DNA of 64,000 nt from Oceaniglobus ichthyenteri (GTDB lineage: Bacteria > Pseudomonadota > Alphaproteobacteria > Rhodobacterales > Rhodobacteraceae): the NCBI RefSeq assembly GCF_003057885.1, contig NZ_QAGK01000011.1:55817-119816 (forward strand). The letters run 5' to 3'. Numbering within the stretch: position 1 is the stretch's first letter; every line of letters starts with the position of its first letter. Shown piece by piece: positions 1 to 8,361 of this stretch. Under the pieces are notes generated by a model. It searched no databases and was not told the origin of the DNA. It saw only the letters and a program-made list of their open reading frames with translations. The position numbers and the translations under genes were made by a program.

Positions 1-1924
1 GCCCATCGACCCCATGATGGGACAGAACGCGCCCCGCATCATCCACCGCCAGATACCGCAAAACATGACACAGGCCCGTGGCCGGGTCGATGGCGACTTC
101 GGCAATATGGCACCCTGACGGATAGGTTTGCCGCACAGGGGCTTTGCCCGAAATCGAAAACGCGCCCTGTGACGCGGCCCGGTCCAGTGCGGCGGCAAGG
201 GTGCATATTATATTGCCCGAATTGTCACGGATTGCCTGAACATCGCCGGTCAGGGTGTCGGGTGGAACGCCCTGCGCGGCGGCGGTGTCGTCAATCAGGC
301 GCGCGATCAGGGCATCACAGGCGTGATACAATGCCGATCCGATCTGCGTGGTTGAACGTGATGCATAAGATCCCGCCGCCTCAAGCATTGCGTCTGGCGC
401 GCTTTGCTCCAACGTCACGGCAGTTGGCGGCAGGCCAAGGCGCGCCGTGATCATATCGCAAAACAATCCGGCATGATCCTGCCCCGTGCTTTGGCTGGCG
501 GTGATCAGGGTGATATGCGCCGTGCCATTGTGGCTGTCGATGTGCAACTGCACCTCATCACGGGGGGTGGCGCCGCCGCCGGCCACCTCAACAAACAGCG
601 CCGCGCCGATCCCGCGCAGCAAACCTGCGGCGCGGTCGGTATTGGCCCGGGCGGCGAATCCATCCCAATCGGCGGCGCGCCGCGCCGTGTCGATCAGGGC
701 GGGATAATCGCCGCTGTCGTATTCCGCACCCAAGGGAGTGCGCCAAGGGAAATCAGCCGCGCCAACGGCATTTATTCGGCGCAAATCTAACGGGTCTTGC
801 CCGGTTTCTATCGCCGCCATATCCACCAACCGCTCAACCAGCAGCGCAATATCGGGGCGTCCCGCGCCGCGATAGGGGCCCATGGGAACGGCGTTGGTGA
901 ACATCAGATCGAACTGCGCCCGCGCCGCCGGAATACGGTAACATCCGGTAATGGTCATCAGCGGGTTGTTCACGCTGATATGCGCGCCGACCGGGTGCAC
1001 ATAGGCGCCCAGATCGGCGTTGATCTGAACCGAAATGGCGGTGAACCGGTGCGCGCTGTCCAGCGCCAACCGCCCGGTCAGCCGGGTGCCGCGCCCATGA
1101 TAATCGGTGGCAAACCCGTCACTGCGGCTGGCCTGCCAGCGCAGCACGCGCCCGGTGCGCCGTGCTGCGGCCAAGAGGGCGATGGTTTCGGGATAGGCCG
1201 CGCCGCGCACGCCAAACGCCCCGCCCACACGCTCGGCGTGAATCCGAACCGCACCGGGGGCCACGCCCAAAACGGCGCAAATATCGCGGCGTTGCTCGGC
1301 AATACCCTGATGCGGGACCCACAGATCGAAAAGGTCGCGATCAGGGTCAAAGGCGGCGATGGCGGCCATCGGCTCCATCGGGTGGGGGGCGACACGGGGC
1401 AGGGCGATGGTGGTTTCAACCACCCGCGCGGCGTTGTTCATCGCATCCGCCACCGCGCCCGCATCGCCCAGATCAACCCGGGCGGCCCTGTTGCCGGGGG
1501 CCTCGGGGTGAATGTCGGGGCCTGTGCGCGCGCTGTCCAACCCGACGATGGCAGGCAGATCATCATATTCCGGTGCCAATGCTTCAACACCATCCTGGGC
1601 GGCGGCGGCGGTTTGTGCCAAAACCATCGCCACAAGCTCCCCAACATAACGCACGCGATCTGTCGCCATTACCGGGCGGTGCGGCACGATCAGGGGGCGG
1701 CCATCGATTGTGGGTTGGCGCAGAAACGCCGGAAAATTGCCCAAGCGCCCCAGATCACCGGCCACCAGAACATCAACGACACCCGCCACATCCTGTGCGC
1801 CCGCGATATCCAGGCCCAACAGCACCCCATGGGCGCGATCCGCGCGCAAAAACGCCACATGCAGCGGGCCTTTGGGCGTAACATCGGCGGTATAGCGGGC
1901 GGTGCCGCGCAGGGGATCACTCAT
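1..1924 (-). CDS. Xanthine dehydrogenase/CoxL-family molybdopterin-binding large subunit (3' end beyond window)
   Basis: The reading frame is open from an ATG at 1924 to the left edge, giving 641 visible codons of a family usually 750-800 aa long. The translation has the family marks of the catalytic subunit of molybdenum hydroxylases: HPMEP at 181-185, GGAFG at 234-238 and an active-site loop PYRGAGR at 350-356. That loop is the form II type; true aerobic CO dehydrogenase has AYRCSFR, so CO oxidation is unlikely. Such enzymes hydroxylate N-heterocycles or aldehydes and need small FeS and FAD subunits, which would have to lie beyond position 1. The start overlaps the stop of the amidohydrolase gene by ATGA. 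The conserved C-terminal glutamate lies outside the window. The substrate is unknown; the neighbours suggest an N-heterocycle. Confidence 0.85.
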   Translation of the reverse strand, partial: MSDPLRGTARYTADVTPKGPLHVAFLRADRAHGVLLGLDIAGAQDVAGVVDVLVAGDLGRLGNFPAFLRQPTIDGRPLIVPHRPVMATDRVRYVGELVAMVLAQTAAAAQDGVEALAPEYDDLPAIVGLDSARTGPDIHPEAPGNRAARVDLGDAGAVADAMNNAARVVETTIALPRVAPHPMEPMAAIAAFDPDRDLFDLWVPHQGIAEQRRDICAVLGVAPGAVRIHAERVGGAFGVRGAAYPETIALLAAARRTGRVLRWQASRSDGFATDYHGRGTRLTGRLALDSAHRFTAISVQINADLGAYVHPVGAHISVNNPLMTITGCYRIPAARAQFDLMFTNAVPMGPYRGAGRPDIALLVERLVDMAAIETGQDPLDLRRINAVGAADFPWRTPLGAEYDSGDYPALIDTARRAADWDGFAARANTDRAAGLLRGIGAALFVEVAGGGATPRDEVQLHIDSHNGTAHITLITASQSTGQDHAGLFCDMITARLGLPPTAVTLEQSAPDAMLEAAGSYASRSTTQIGSALYHACDALIARLIDDTAAAQGVPPDTLTGDVQAIRDNSGNIICTLAAALDRAASQGAFSISGKAPVRQTYPSGCHIAEVAIDPATGLCHVLRYLAVDDAGRVLSHHGVDG

Positions 1925-2910
1925 CGCGCGAGGCGGAAGAAATCCACCGCCGTTCCGGATAAAACCGCCGCTTGCGCCGCCGCGTCGGGCACCGCCGCGC
2001 GCACCAATGTAACAGGATCGGCATCGCCCATGTCAAAGGGCCAATCGCTGCCCATCATCACCCGGTCGGCCCCGGTCAGATCAACCAGCCGCGCCAAAGT
2101 GGGCGCATCGAACACGCAGGTGTCATACCACATCCGCCGCAGATACGTGGACGGCGCATCGCCAATCAGGCGGCGCAATTCGGGGCGCGCGTTCCATGCG
2201 TGATCCATCCGCCCGACGTAATAGGGGAAGTAACCGCCGCCATGGGCCACCAGCACCCGCAAATCCGGGTGGCGATCCAACACGCCGCCAAAGATCAGGT
2301 GATGAACGGCGATGATTTCTTCTAACGGTTGGCCGACGACATTAACCATAAAGAAATCGCTCAGCCGCTGACCATGGCTGAACCCCAGGGGATGAATGGC
2401 CAGCACCGCACCCAATTGCGCCAGCCTTGCCCATACCGGATCAAGCGCCGGATCGGATAGCTCCATCTCATGGGCGCGGCTGTCGATTTGAAAACCGCGC
2501 AGGCCCAGTTCTTCGACCGCGCGGGTGGCTTCGCGCACCGCCGCGTCAGGTGCGCTGAGAGGCAGGGTGCCAAGGCCGGCAAACCGCCCCGTATCGCGCC
2601 CGACCGTGGCCGCGACATGATCATTTTGCGCCCGCGACAGGCGCGCCAAAAGATCGGCCTCGGCCCAGTAATGCTGTTGGCCGGGGGCGGGCGCGATGAT
2701 TTGAAAATCAACGCCCATTGCCGCCATTGCCCTGTCGCGCGTTGGGCCATCGTTGAACTTTTGCATCAGATCGGGCCCTTGGGCGCCGTCCACCGCGCGG
2801 CTTTCTTCGGACATATCGCGCTGATAGGGGACGGCCCCCCGGGGTGGTGGCCCGCCCAGAATATCGTTGACGCCGGGGCACAGGGTGTGGGTGTGGATGT
2901 CGATGATCAT
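1921..2910 (-). CDS. Amidohydrolase family 2 protein (ACMSD-like)
   Basis: The 329-aa protein has the metal-dependent hydrolase pattern of the amidohydrolase-2 family: HxH at 6-8 (IHTH), a histidine at 173 (AIHPLG), a histidine at 223 (VAHGGGYFPYY) and an aspartate at 289 (GSDWPFD). This layout is that of aminocarboxymuconate-semialdehyde decarboxylase and related decarboxylases/hydrolases that act on ring-cleavage products. It is a cytoplasmic protein without a signal peptide. Its start overlaps the amidase stop and its stop overlaps the hydroxylase start, both by ATGA, so the three are probably translationally coupled. The exact reaction cannot be read from sequence; decarboxylation of a ring-derived acid or hydrolysis of a cyclic intermediate are both possible. 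Confidence 0.85.
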   Translation of the reverse strand: MIIDIHTHTLCPGVNDILGGPPPRGAVPYQRDMSEESRAVDGAQGPDLMQKFNDGPTRDRAMAAMGVDFQIIAPAPGQQHYWAEADLLARLSRAQNDHVAATVGRDTGRFAGLGTLPLSAPDAAVREATRAVEELGLRGFQIDSRAHEMELSDPALDPVWARLAQLGAVLAIHPLGFSHGQRLSDFFMVNVVGQPLEEIIAVHHLIFGGVLDRHPDLRVLVAHGGGYFPYYVGRMDHAWNARPELRRLIGDAPSTYLRRMWYDTCVFDAPTLARLVDLTGADRVMMGSDWPFDMGDADPVTLVRAAVPDAAAQAAVLSGTAVDFFRLAR

Positions 2911-4316
2911 GGGGCGACACTTTCGGGTTGGCGCAGGTGGAAATCACTTGCCTGTTGAAACGCATCGGCAAGGCGCAAAAGCAACGGTTCGCACCAGGGC
3001 CGCCCGACGATCTGACAGGCAATCGGCAGGCCCGCCCGGTCAAACCCGATGGGAAAGGCAATGGCGGGCAGGCCCAAATAGTTGATCGCGCGGGTGTTGC
3101 GGGTAAGCGTGGCAATTGCGCGCGCGATGTCTTGCGGCGCGCCTTGGGTGGTGGCGGCGATGCTGGGCACGGGTACGGGATAGGCGGGCAACAGCGCCGC
3201 ATCGGCCCCGCCCATCACCGTATCGATCCAATTTTGCGCGATGGCGCCGCGCCGCATCAGCGCCCCTGCATAATCGGTTGCGCGGTAACACAGGCCCGGC
3301 TCGATCCGGGCGCGCACCTGATCGGCGTAGTCCTGTGGCCGGGTGATCAGCCATTCGCGGTGCAGCGTCGCCGCCTCAACCGCCATGACAAGATGGGCAA
3401 AGGCATTGGCCGGGGCCATTTCGGGGGCTGTGGTTTCAACCAGAGTCGCGCCCAGCCCGGTCAGCGTGGCGGCGGCGTCATTCAGCGCACTGGCGATGAC
3501 GCTGTCCAGTTCCTCGTCGTAATAACCGCGTGGGCGGGCCAGGGTCAGGCCCGCGATTTTCCCGGTCAATGCCGCCTCGTGGTGCAAAACCGGGGCCCAG
3601 GCGGTGGTAGGATCGGCGCGGTCTTCCCCGGCGATGACATCCATGATCCGGGCTGCATCCCGCGCACTGGTGGTCAGCGGCCCGACAGTATCAAGCGTGG
3701 CCGACAGCGCCATCGCCCCGGCACAACTGACCGCGCCGTGGGTGGGTTTCAGCCCGGTCAACCCACAGGCCGCCGCCGGATGGCGCAGGGAACCGCCGGT
3801 ATCGGTGCCCAAAGATCCGGCAATCGCGCGCGCCGCCACGGCAATGCCCGACCCCGAGGACGAGCCGCCACAGATATGATCGGGGTTCCAGGGGTTGCGC
3901 CCGTGACCGTAATGTTCGTTATACCCTGTCGGGCTGAGGGCGAATTCGGCCATGTGCAGCGTGCCAAGGTCGATGGCCCCGGCGCCATCCAGCCGGGTCA
4001 GCACGCTCGCGGTGGTGGTGCCGACAACGCCGCTGGCGATGGTGCTGCCACAATGGCTGGTGCGACCTGTGCGATAAAACAGATCCTTGTGCGCCATCGG
4101 CACCCCGGCCAGAGGGCCAAGCGGGCGGCCCTTGGCGCGGGCGGCATCCTGTGCGCGGGCCTGTTCCTGCGCGGCATCGGGTGTCAGGGTGGCAAGGGCG
4201 TTCAGCCCGGCGATGGAGTTCAGCCGCGACAGGGCGGCGGTTGTTGCCGCTTCGGCGCTGATCTCACCCCGGGCAAAGGCATCGGCAGCGGCGATCACGC
4301 CGGAACACCGGCTCAT
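2907..4316 (-). CDS. Amidase (amidase-signature family, AtzE/GatA-like)
   Basis: The protein is 469 aa from the ATG at 4316, which overlaps the stop of the small upstream gene (ATGA). A longer frame exists but its N-terminus is only the shadow of that small gene. The Ser-cisSer-Lys triad is visible: Lys77 in AHKD, GGSSSGSG at 151-158, and the nucleophile Ser176 in GTDTGGSLRHPA. These enzymes hydrolyse linear amides, carbamoyl groups or biuret-like compounds. The preceding small gene looks like AtzG, the partner of the AtzE amidase, so an AtzE-like two-subunit hydrolase is the favoured reading. GatA is unlikely because gatB and gatC are absent. The substrate is unknown. Confidence 0.88.
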   Translation of the reverse strand: MSRCSGVIAAADAFARGEISAEAATTAALSRLNSIAGLNALATLTPDAAQEQARAQDAARAKGRPLGPLAGVPMAHKDLFYRTGRTSHCGSTIASGVVGTTTASVLTRLDGAGAIDLGTLHMAEFALSPTGYNEHYGHGRNPWNPDHICGGSSSGSGIAVAARAIAGSLGTDTGGSLRHPAAACGLTGLKPTHGAVSCAGAMALSATLDTVGPLTTSARDAARIMDVIAGEDRADPTTAWAPVLHHEAALTGKIAGLTLARPRGYYDEELDSVIASALNDAAATLTGLGATLVETTAPEMAPANAFAHLVMAVEAATLHREWLITRPQDYADQVRARIEPGLCYRATDYAGALMRRGAIAQNWIDTVMGGADAALLPAYPVPVPSIAATTQGAPQDIARAIATLTRNTRAINYLGLPAIAFPIGFDRAGLPIACQIVGRPWCEPLLLRLADAFQQASDFHLRQPESVAP

Positions 4317-4477
4317 CGGGGCGGCCCGGGCAGGCATGACGCCTTGAGCGCGGCAAAGCTTTGCGGTGTTGACGCAAATGGCAGCGGTGGCAGCGCGGCG
4401 ATGCTGGCCTCGGTGGCCTTGATTACGGCGGCGTGGCGTTGACACATATCGTGTTGCGAATCAGAACGTTCGGTCAT
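4313..4477 (-). CDS. Small protein, possible AtzG-like amidase partner (54 aa)
   Basis: A 54-aa frame runs from the ATG at 4477 to a TGA that overlaps the amidase start as ATGA. It begins inside the upstream spacing of the TRAP gene, with GAGG about 7 nt before the ATG, and is therefore well placed for translation. The C-terminal half has the pattern of short DUF4089/AtzG proteins, which sit directly before AtzE-type amidases and stabilise them: a helix, then PLPF, then a hydrophobic stretch. The N-terminal half is shorter than in AtzG (about 65-70 aa), so the assignment rests mainly on size, position and coupling. It has no signal peptide or membrane segment. A chance frame is possible but unlikely given overlaps at both ends of a tight operon. 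Confidence 0.6.
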   Translation of the reverse strand: MTERSDSQHDMCQRHAAVIKATEASIAALPPLPFASTPQSFAALKASCLPGPPR

Positions 4478-4485
4478 GGGCGGCC

Positions 4486-5748
4486 TCAGAGTAAAAATAG
4501 CGAAATCGCGGGAATATAGGTGACAAGCAGCAGCACGAGGATCATTAGCCCGACAAACGGCAGCACCCCTTTCACGGCTTCGCCGTAGCCGAGGCGAAAG
4601 GTTGTCATCCCAATAAACAGGTTCAGCCCGAAAGGCGGCGTGATCATCCCGATAGACACGTTCACAACCACGACAGCACCCAGATGGATCGGATCAATCC
4701 CGACCGCCATGGCCGACTGATAGATCAGCGGCGCCATGACAATGATGGCCGAGTTCGGATCAATGAACATCCCAGCAATCAGAAACGCAAAGTTGATCAT
4801 CGCCAGCAGGGTTTCCGGGGCAAACCCGCCAATCGCCTGACTGATTTTTACCGGATACTGCATCAGCGTCATGAAATAGGTCATCACCGTGCCTGCCGCG
4901 ATCAGGATCAGCAAAATGGCGATGGTCTGGGCCGAGGCCGCCGAGATTTTCGGCAGATCGCGTATCCGCAACTGACGATAGATCAGGGTTTCGACAAACA
5001 TCGCATACACACAGGCAAAGGCCGCCGCCTCGGTCGGGGTGGCCGCACCGGTATAAATGCTGCCCAATACGATTACCGGCAGGCCCAGCGCCCATCCCGC
5101 CCGGCGCAGGGCAATCATCCGGTCGCGCCAGGATGCCTTTGGCGATTTGCCGATATCGCGTACCCGGGCATAGACATAGGAATACACCCCCAAAACCAGG
5201 GTAAACACCGCCCCCGTGGTCAACCCGGCCAGAAACATCGCGCCAACCGAATTGTTGGTTTCAATCGCATACAGGATCATCGCCACGCTGGGCGGCACCA
5301 ACATCGCCAGGGTCGAGGCCGACAGGATCAGCCCCACGGCAAACCCGCGGCTGTACCCCTGCCGCACCAGTGACGGAAAAACAATCGGCCCGATCGACAC
5401 CACAGCCGCCGGCCCGATGCCCGACATCGCGCCAAAGATCGCACAGGCCCCGGCGGTGGCGATGGCCACGCCGCCGGTGATATGCCCGGTCATCGATTCC
5501 GTCAGCACGACAAGACGTTTGCCGATTTGCCCGCGTGAAATGATATCGGCGGCAAAGATGAACAGCGGAATCGCAACAAGGGCAAACCGGTTGACCCCAT
5601 CAATCATCCGCTGAGGCAAAACCATTGACGGGATCGGCGGTGCGAAAACCTCAAACCCGACCACGGTGGCGGCAAGAATTGCCAGAAAGATCGGCGCCGA
5701 CATAAGCAGCGCCAGAAGGGCAACAGCAGAAAAAACGATGGCCGGCAT
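4486..5748 (-). CDS. dctM: TRAP transporter large permease (DctM)
   Basis: The 420-aa protein is almost entirely hydrophobic with about 12-13 predicted membrane spans, the size and character of the DctM/SiaM large permease. Characteristic stretches such as GLILSASTLAMLVPPS and PTEAAAFACVYA are present. It carries Na+-coupled uptake of an organic anion across the inner membrane, fed by the periplasmic receptor encoded at 6414-7427 and paired with the small permease at 5751-6314. Only 2 bp separate it from the small permease gene. The substrate is presumably the compound degraded by the surrounding enzymes. Confidence 0.95.
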   Translation of the reverse strand: MPAIVFSAVALLALLMSAPIFLAILAATVVGFEVFAPPIPSMVLPQRMIDGVNRFALVAIPLFIFAADIISRGQIGKRLVVLTESMTGHITGGVAIATAGACAIFGAMSGIGPAAVVSIGPIVFPSLVRQGYSRGFAVGLILSASTLAMLVPPSVAMILYAIETNNSVGAMFLAGLTTGAVFTLVLGVYSYVYARVRDIGKSPKASWRDRMIALRRAGWALGLPVIVLGSIYTGAATPTEAAAFACVYAMFVETLIYRQLRIRDLPKISAASAQTIAILLILIAAGTVMTYFMTLMQYPVKISQAIGGFAPETLLAMINFAFLIAGMFIDPNSAIIVMAPLIYQSAMAVGIDPIHLGAVVVVNVSIGMITPPFGLNLFIGMTTFRLGYGEAVKGVLPFVGLMILVLLLVTYIPAISLFLL

Positions 5749-5750
5749 GG

Positions 5751-6314
5751 CTATATCTCCTTGTCGGCAACGGGCGCGGGCGTGGCGCCCGCCACCACCT
5801 CGGGGGCCAGCACATCGGGGAGCGGTGGCAACCTGTTGGTGAACGCCTGAAACAGGGTTTCAAGGCCCGACAAGGTGGCCAGCGTGGCGCCAAGCGCGGC
5901 GGGCAAAAAGAAAAAGTAACGCGGCACCGGCAATGTCGTGCTGCGTTGTCCGGTGCCGGCCGAAAAAATCACCAATTGCCACGCGGTATAGGCCAGAAAC
6001 CCCATCACCAGCACAACAAGCAGCCCGATCAATCCGCGCATCACGCGCTGTACCCTCGCAGATGCCATCAGCATCACGATATCCACGCTGACATGGCCGC
6101 CCCGCCGCAACAACGTATAGGTGCCCAGAAAACACAGATACACCATCAACAGACGCGCGCCTTCTTCCGCACCCAAGATGTTGAACGAAAACAGATAGCG
6201 CCCCAGCGCGTTCAGAAATACGATTGCGGTGATCATCATAAGCGACAATCCCGCGAAGAAATCGATCACGGTGTCGATCCGGTCGAGAAAGCGGCTGGCG
6301 GGATGTCCGGGCAC
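5751..6314 (-). CDS. dctQ: TRAP transporter small permease (DctQ)
   Basis: The 187-aa protein has four hydrophobic segments (about residues 15-40, 50-72, 90-112 and 130-152), the usual fold of the DctQ small membrane subunit. It contains the family-like stretch FLGTYTLLRRGGHVSVDI. It forms the membrane complex with DctM and accepts substrate from DctP. The gene is separated from dctP by a 99-bp gap that holds a strong hairpin, and stops 2 bp before dctM. The C-terminal tail, rich in Ala and Pro, is somewhat long. Confidence 0.92.
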   Translation of the reverse strand: MPGHPASRFLDRIDTVIDFFAGLSLMMITAIVFLNALGRYLFSFNILGAEEGARLLMVYLCFLGTYTLLRRGGHVSVDIVMLMASARVQRVMRGLIGLLVVLVMGFLAYTAWQLVIFSAGTGQRSTTLPVPRYFFFLPAALGATLATLSGLETLFQAFTNRLPPLPDVLAPEVVAGATPAPVADKEI

Positions 6315-6366
6315 GGGTCTTCCTTTGGCTAGGGGCCGGTTTGTACCGGGTAACAGACAGGGGGTG

Positions 6367-6387
6367 CCCGCCCCGGAATGGGGCGGG
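6367..6387 (-). promoter_or_regulatory. Intercistronic hairpin between dctP and dctQ
   Basis: A perfect 8-bp inverted repeat, CCCGCCCC/GGGGCGGG, with a 5-nt loop lies in the 99-bp gap after the binding-protein gene. No T-run follows on the minus strand, so it is not a classical terminator. Hairpins in this position commonly protect the upstream mRNA or attenuate downstream transcription, raising receptor over permease; here that role is an inference. Confidence 0.5.
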
Positions 6388-6413
6388 TCGGATGACGAAC
6401 CGAAGGTGTCGCG

Positions 6414-7427
6414 CTATTGCATTTCGGCTTCAAATGCGTCGAGGATCGCCTGACCCTCATCTCCGGTGCGTTCCAGATACCACTTTTTGATCCCTGGCAG
6501 CGTGGCATCGCGCATCGCCGCGCGCTCATCTTCGCTGACTTCGACAACTTCGACGCCGCCTTGGCGGATCAGTTCGATATATTCTTTTTCCTGACGGGCG
6601 GTTTCATCGAACGACACCTTGTTGCCTGCGGTGACGGCTTCGTCGATGGCCGTGCGGCACTCATCGGTCAGCTTTTCCCACCACGCTTTGTTCACGGTCA
6701 CGTATTGATCCAGCGTGCCGTGCGATGTCATCGTCACGTAATCCTGCACTTCGTGGAATTTCATGTTGTATGTGGTTGGAATCGGGTTTTCCTGCGCCCC
6801 GATGGATCCGTTCTGCAGCGCGCTGTAGGTTTCGGAAAACGGCATCGTTGTCGGGCTGAGGCCCAGCAGGATCTGGCGTTCGGTCATCAGCTCTGATGGC
6901 ATCACGCGCGCCAGCTTGCCCTCATAGGCGGCGAGGGTGTTCAGGGGTTCATTTGATGTCCACTGCATGAACCCGGTGTGCCAGATATCCAGCATGACAA
7001 GGCCGTATTTATCAAACGATTCGGCCAGCATGGCGGCAGCGGGGCCTTGGTGAAGCGCCAGCAATTTGTCGGTGTCGGTGGGCCAGAAGAACGGAAAATC
7101 CAGGATCGCCGAAGTTATGTTGATCGGTGCCATATAGGCGGCGGGCTGCACGCTCATCTCGATCGAGCCGAATTGCACGCCTTCGTTGATTTCGGTAAAT
7201 CCGCCCAACTGGCCCGATGGAAACACCTGAACGGCGATATCGCAGCGCTCGTCCGCCTCTAACAGCTCACCTACCTTTTGCGCGCCCAGATCGCGCGGAT
7301 CGCCGGGTGGCAGCAGGTGGGCGATTTTCATGTTATAGGTTTGCGCGCTGGCCGCCGACAGCCCGATGATTTGCGCAACCACCAATGCGGTGGCGGCGGT
7401 TAATTTTAAAGATACATTCATTTTCAT
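6414..7427 (-). CDS. dctP: TRAP transporter periplasmic substrate-binding protein (DctP)
   Basis: The protein is 337 aa from the ATG at 7427, with GGGAGA just upstream; a second ATG two codons later is equally possible. Residues 1-28 form a signal peptide (positively charged start, hydrophobic core, SAASA cleavage site), followed by the DctP receptor domain. Patterns such as NEPLNTLAAYEGKLARVM and PFSETYSALQNGSIGAQENP fit the family, including the arginine region that normally salt-bridges a carboxylate ligand. It acts in the periplasm as the affinity component for DctQM. It differs from the dicarboxylate-type order in that the P gene comes first in transcription, followed by a hairpin. Confidence 0.93.
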   Translation of the reverse strand: MKMNVSLKLTAATALVVAQIIGLSAASAQTYNMKIAHLLPPGDPRDLGAQKVGELLEADERCDIAVQVFPSGQLGGFTEINEGVQFGSIEMSVQPAAYMAPINITSAILDFPFFWPTDTDKLLALHQGPAAAMLAESFDKYGLVMLDIWHTGFMQWTSNEPLNTLAAYEGKLARVMPSELMTERQILLGLSPTTMPFSETYSALQNGSIGAQENPIPTTYNMKFHEVQDYVTMTSHGTLDQYVTVNKAWWEKLTDECRTAIDEAVTAGNKVSFDETARQEKEYIELIRQGGVEVVEVSEDERAAMRDATLPGIKKWYLERTGDEGQAILDAFEAEMQ

Positions 7428-7482
7428 TCTCTCCCGTTGGGTCGGACGGGTTGGCCCGACCTGTTCCATTTCATTGTTTTTG

Positions 7483-8361
7483 TTATGTTTTTTGGGCCTT
7501 GTGCCAGTCGCAAAGCGCGCCGCCGGTGGTAAAGGTAACATCATCGCGCTGCGATAGATTTTCGATCACTTCGCGGAAATACCGGCAGCGATGCGGCGCG
7601 CCCATGATATAGGGGTGCAAGACCAAGGCCATCACCCGCGCCGATCCGGTTGCATCGTCAAGCAATTGTTCGGCCTGATCCAACGCGCGATCCCGATATT
7701 CGCGCGCGGCGTGGTGTTGAATCAGCATCATCGCCACATCGTTACATTCTTGGGTATAAGGAATGTTGACGATTGAGCCATTGCGCGTGCGCAGATCGAC
7801 CGGTTGATCGTCAAGCACCCAATCGCAAACATAATCATACCCCGCATCGACCAGATGTTCGGGCGTATCCCATGTTTCGGTCAGACCGGGGCCCAGCCAG
7901 CCGCGGGGTTTTTGGCCGGTGAACCGCTCGATCGCCTCGGTGGTTTTGCGAATATCCTCGGGTTCGTCGGGCACCTTTTGCATGTTTTGTTGGGTAAATC
8001 CGTGGCCGATAAATTCCCAATTCCGTTCATGGGCGGCGCGTGAAATCGGTGCGTAACTGTCAATCGCCGATCCGTTGATTGCCAGACAGGCAGGAATGTT
8101 GAAATCGTCAAACACCTTGAGCAGCCGCCAGAACCCAACGCGGTTGCCGTATTCGTGCCAGGCCCAATTCGGTACATCGGGCGTGGGCGATCCGCCTGCC
8201 GGGGGCGTCAGAACGGTGCGCGGCATCGTGCGTTCGGGATCCCATTCCTCGATATTGACGATCACCCAAACCGCCAGCTTTTTGCCACCCGGCAAAGACA
8301 GCGGCGCGCGTTCGGATATGGCGGAATACTCCAGCCGTTGATTTGGCAACATGCGGGTCAT
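7483..8361 (-). CDS. Polysaccharide-deacetylase-family protein, PuuE/allantoinase-like (copy 1)
   Basis: The 292-aa cytoplasmic protein belongs to the NodB-fold deacetylase superfamily but lacks a classical TFDDG motif. Instead it shows the PuuE-like pattern: a strand AVWVIVNIEEWD near residue 30, PDVPNWAWHEYGNRVGFWR, the motif WEFIGHGFTQ near 120 (metal histidine), PRGWLGPGLTET, and LHPYIMGAPHR near 250 with another metal histidine. PuuE-type members hydrolyse cyclic amides (allantoin, cyclic ureides) rather than polysaccharides. It is a paralogue of the gene at 9026-9913, and both share the GWLGPGL and ILVHP-like blocks. The start at 8361 overlaps the FAH-fold gene by ATGA. Confidence 0.85.
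   Translation of the reverse strand: MTRMLPNQRLEYSAISERAPLSLPGGKKLAVWVIVNIEEWDPERTMPRTVLTPPAGGSPTPDVPNWAWHEYGNRVGFWRLLKVFDDFNIPACLAINGSAIDSYAPISRAAHERNWEFIGHGFTQQNMQKVPDEPEDIRKTTEAIERFTGQKPRGWLGPGLTETWDTPEHLVDAGYDYVCDWVLDDQPVDLRTRNGSIVNIPYTQECNDVAMMLIQHHAAREYRDRALDQAEQLLDDATGSARVMALVLHPYIMGAPHRCRYFREVIENLSQRDDVTFTTGGALCDWHKAQKT

Noticed and set aside
1..1924. Aerobic carbon monoxide dehydrogenase large subunit (CoxL)
   Set aside because: The active-site loop is PYRGAGR, not the AYRCSFR of true CO dehydrogenase, and no CO-oxidation neighbours are seen.
797..2203. 468-codon plus-strand open frame
   Set aside because: It lies antisense to the molybdenum hydroxylase and amidohydrolase genes, which have clear family motifs; its translation is rich in Gly, Arg and His with no domain, typical of a shadow frame in GC-rich DNA.
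2928..4442. 504-codon plus-strand open frame
   Set aside because: It is antisense to the amidase, whose catalytic triad is complete; the translation shows no recognisable fold.
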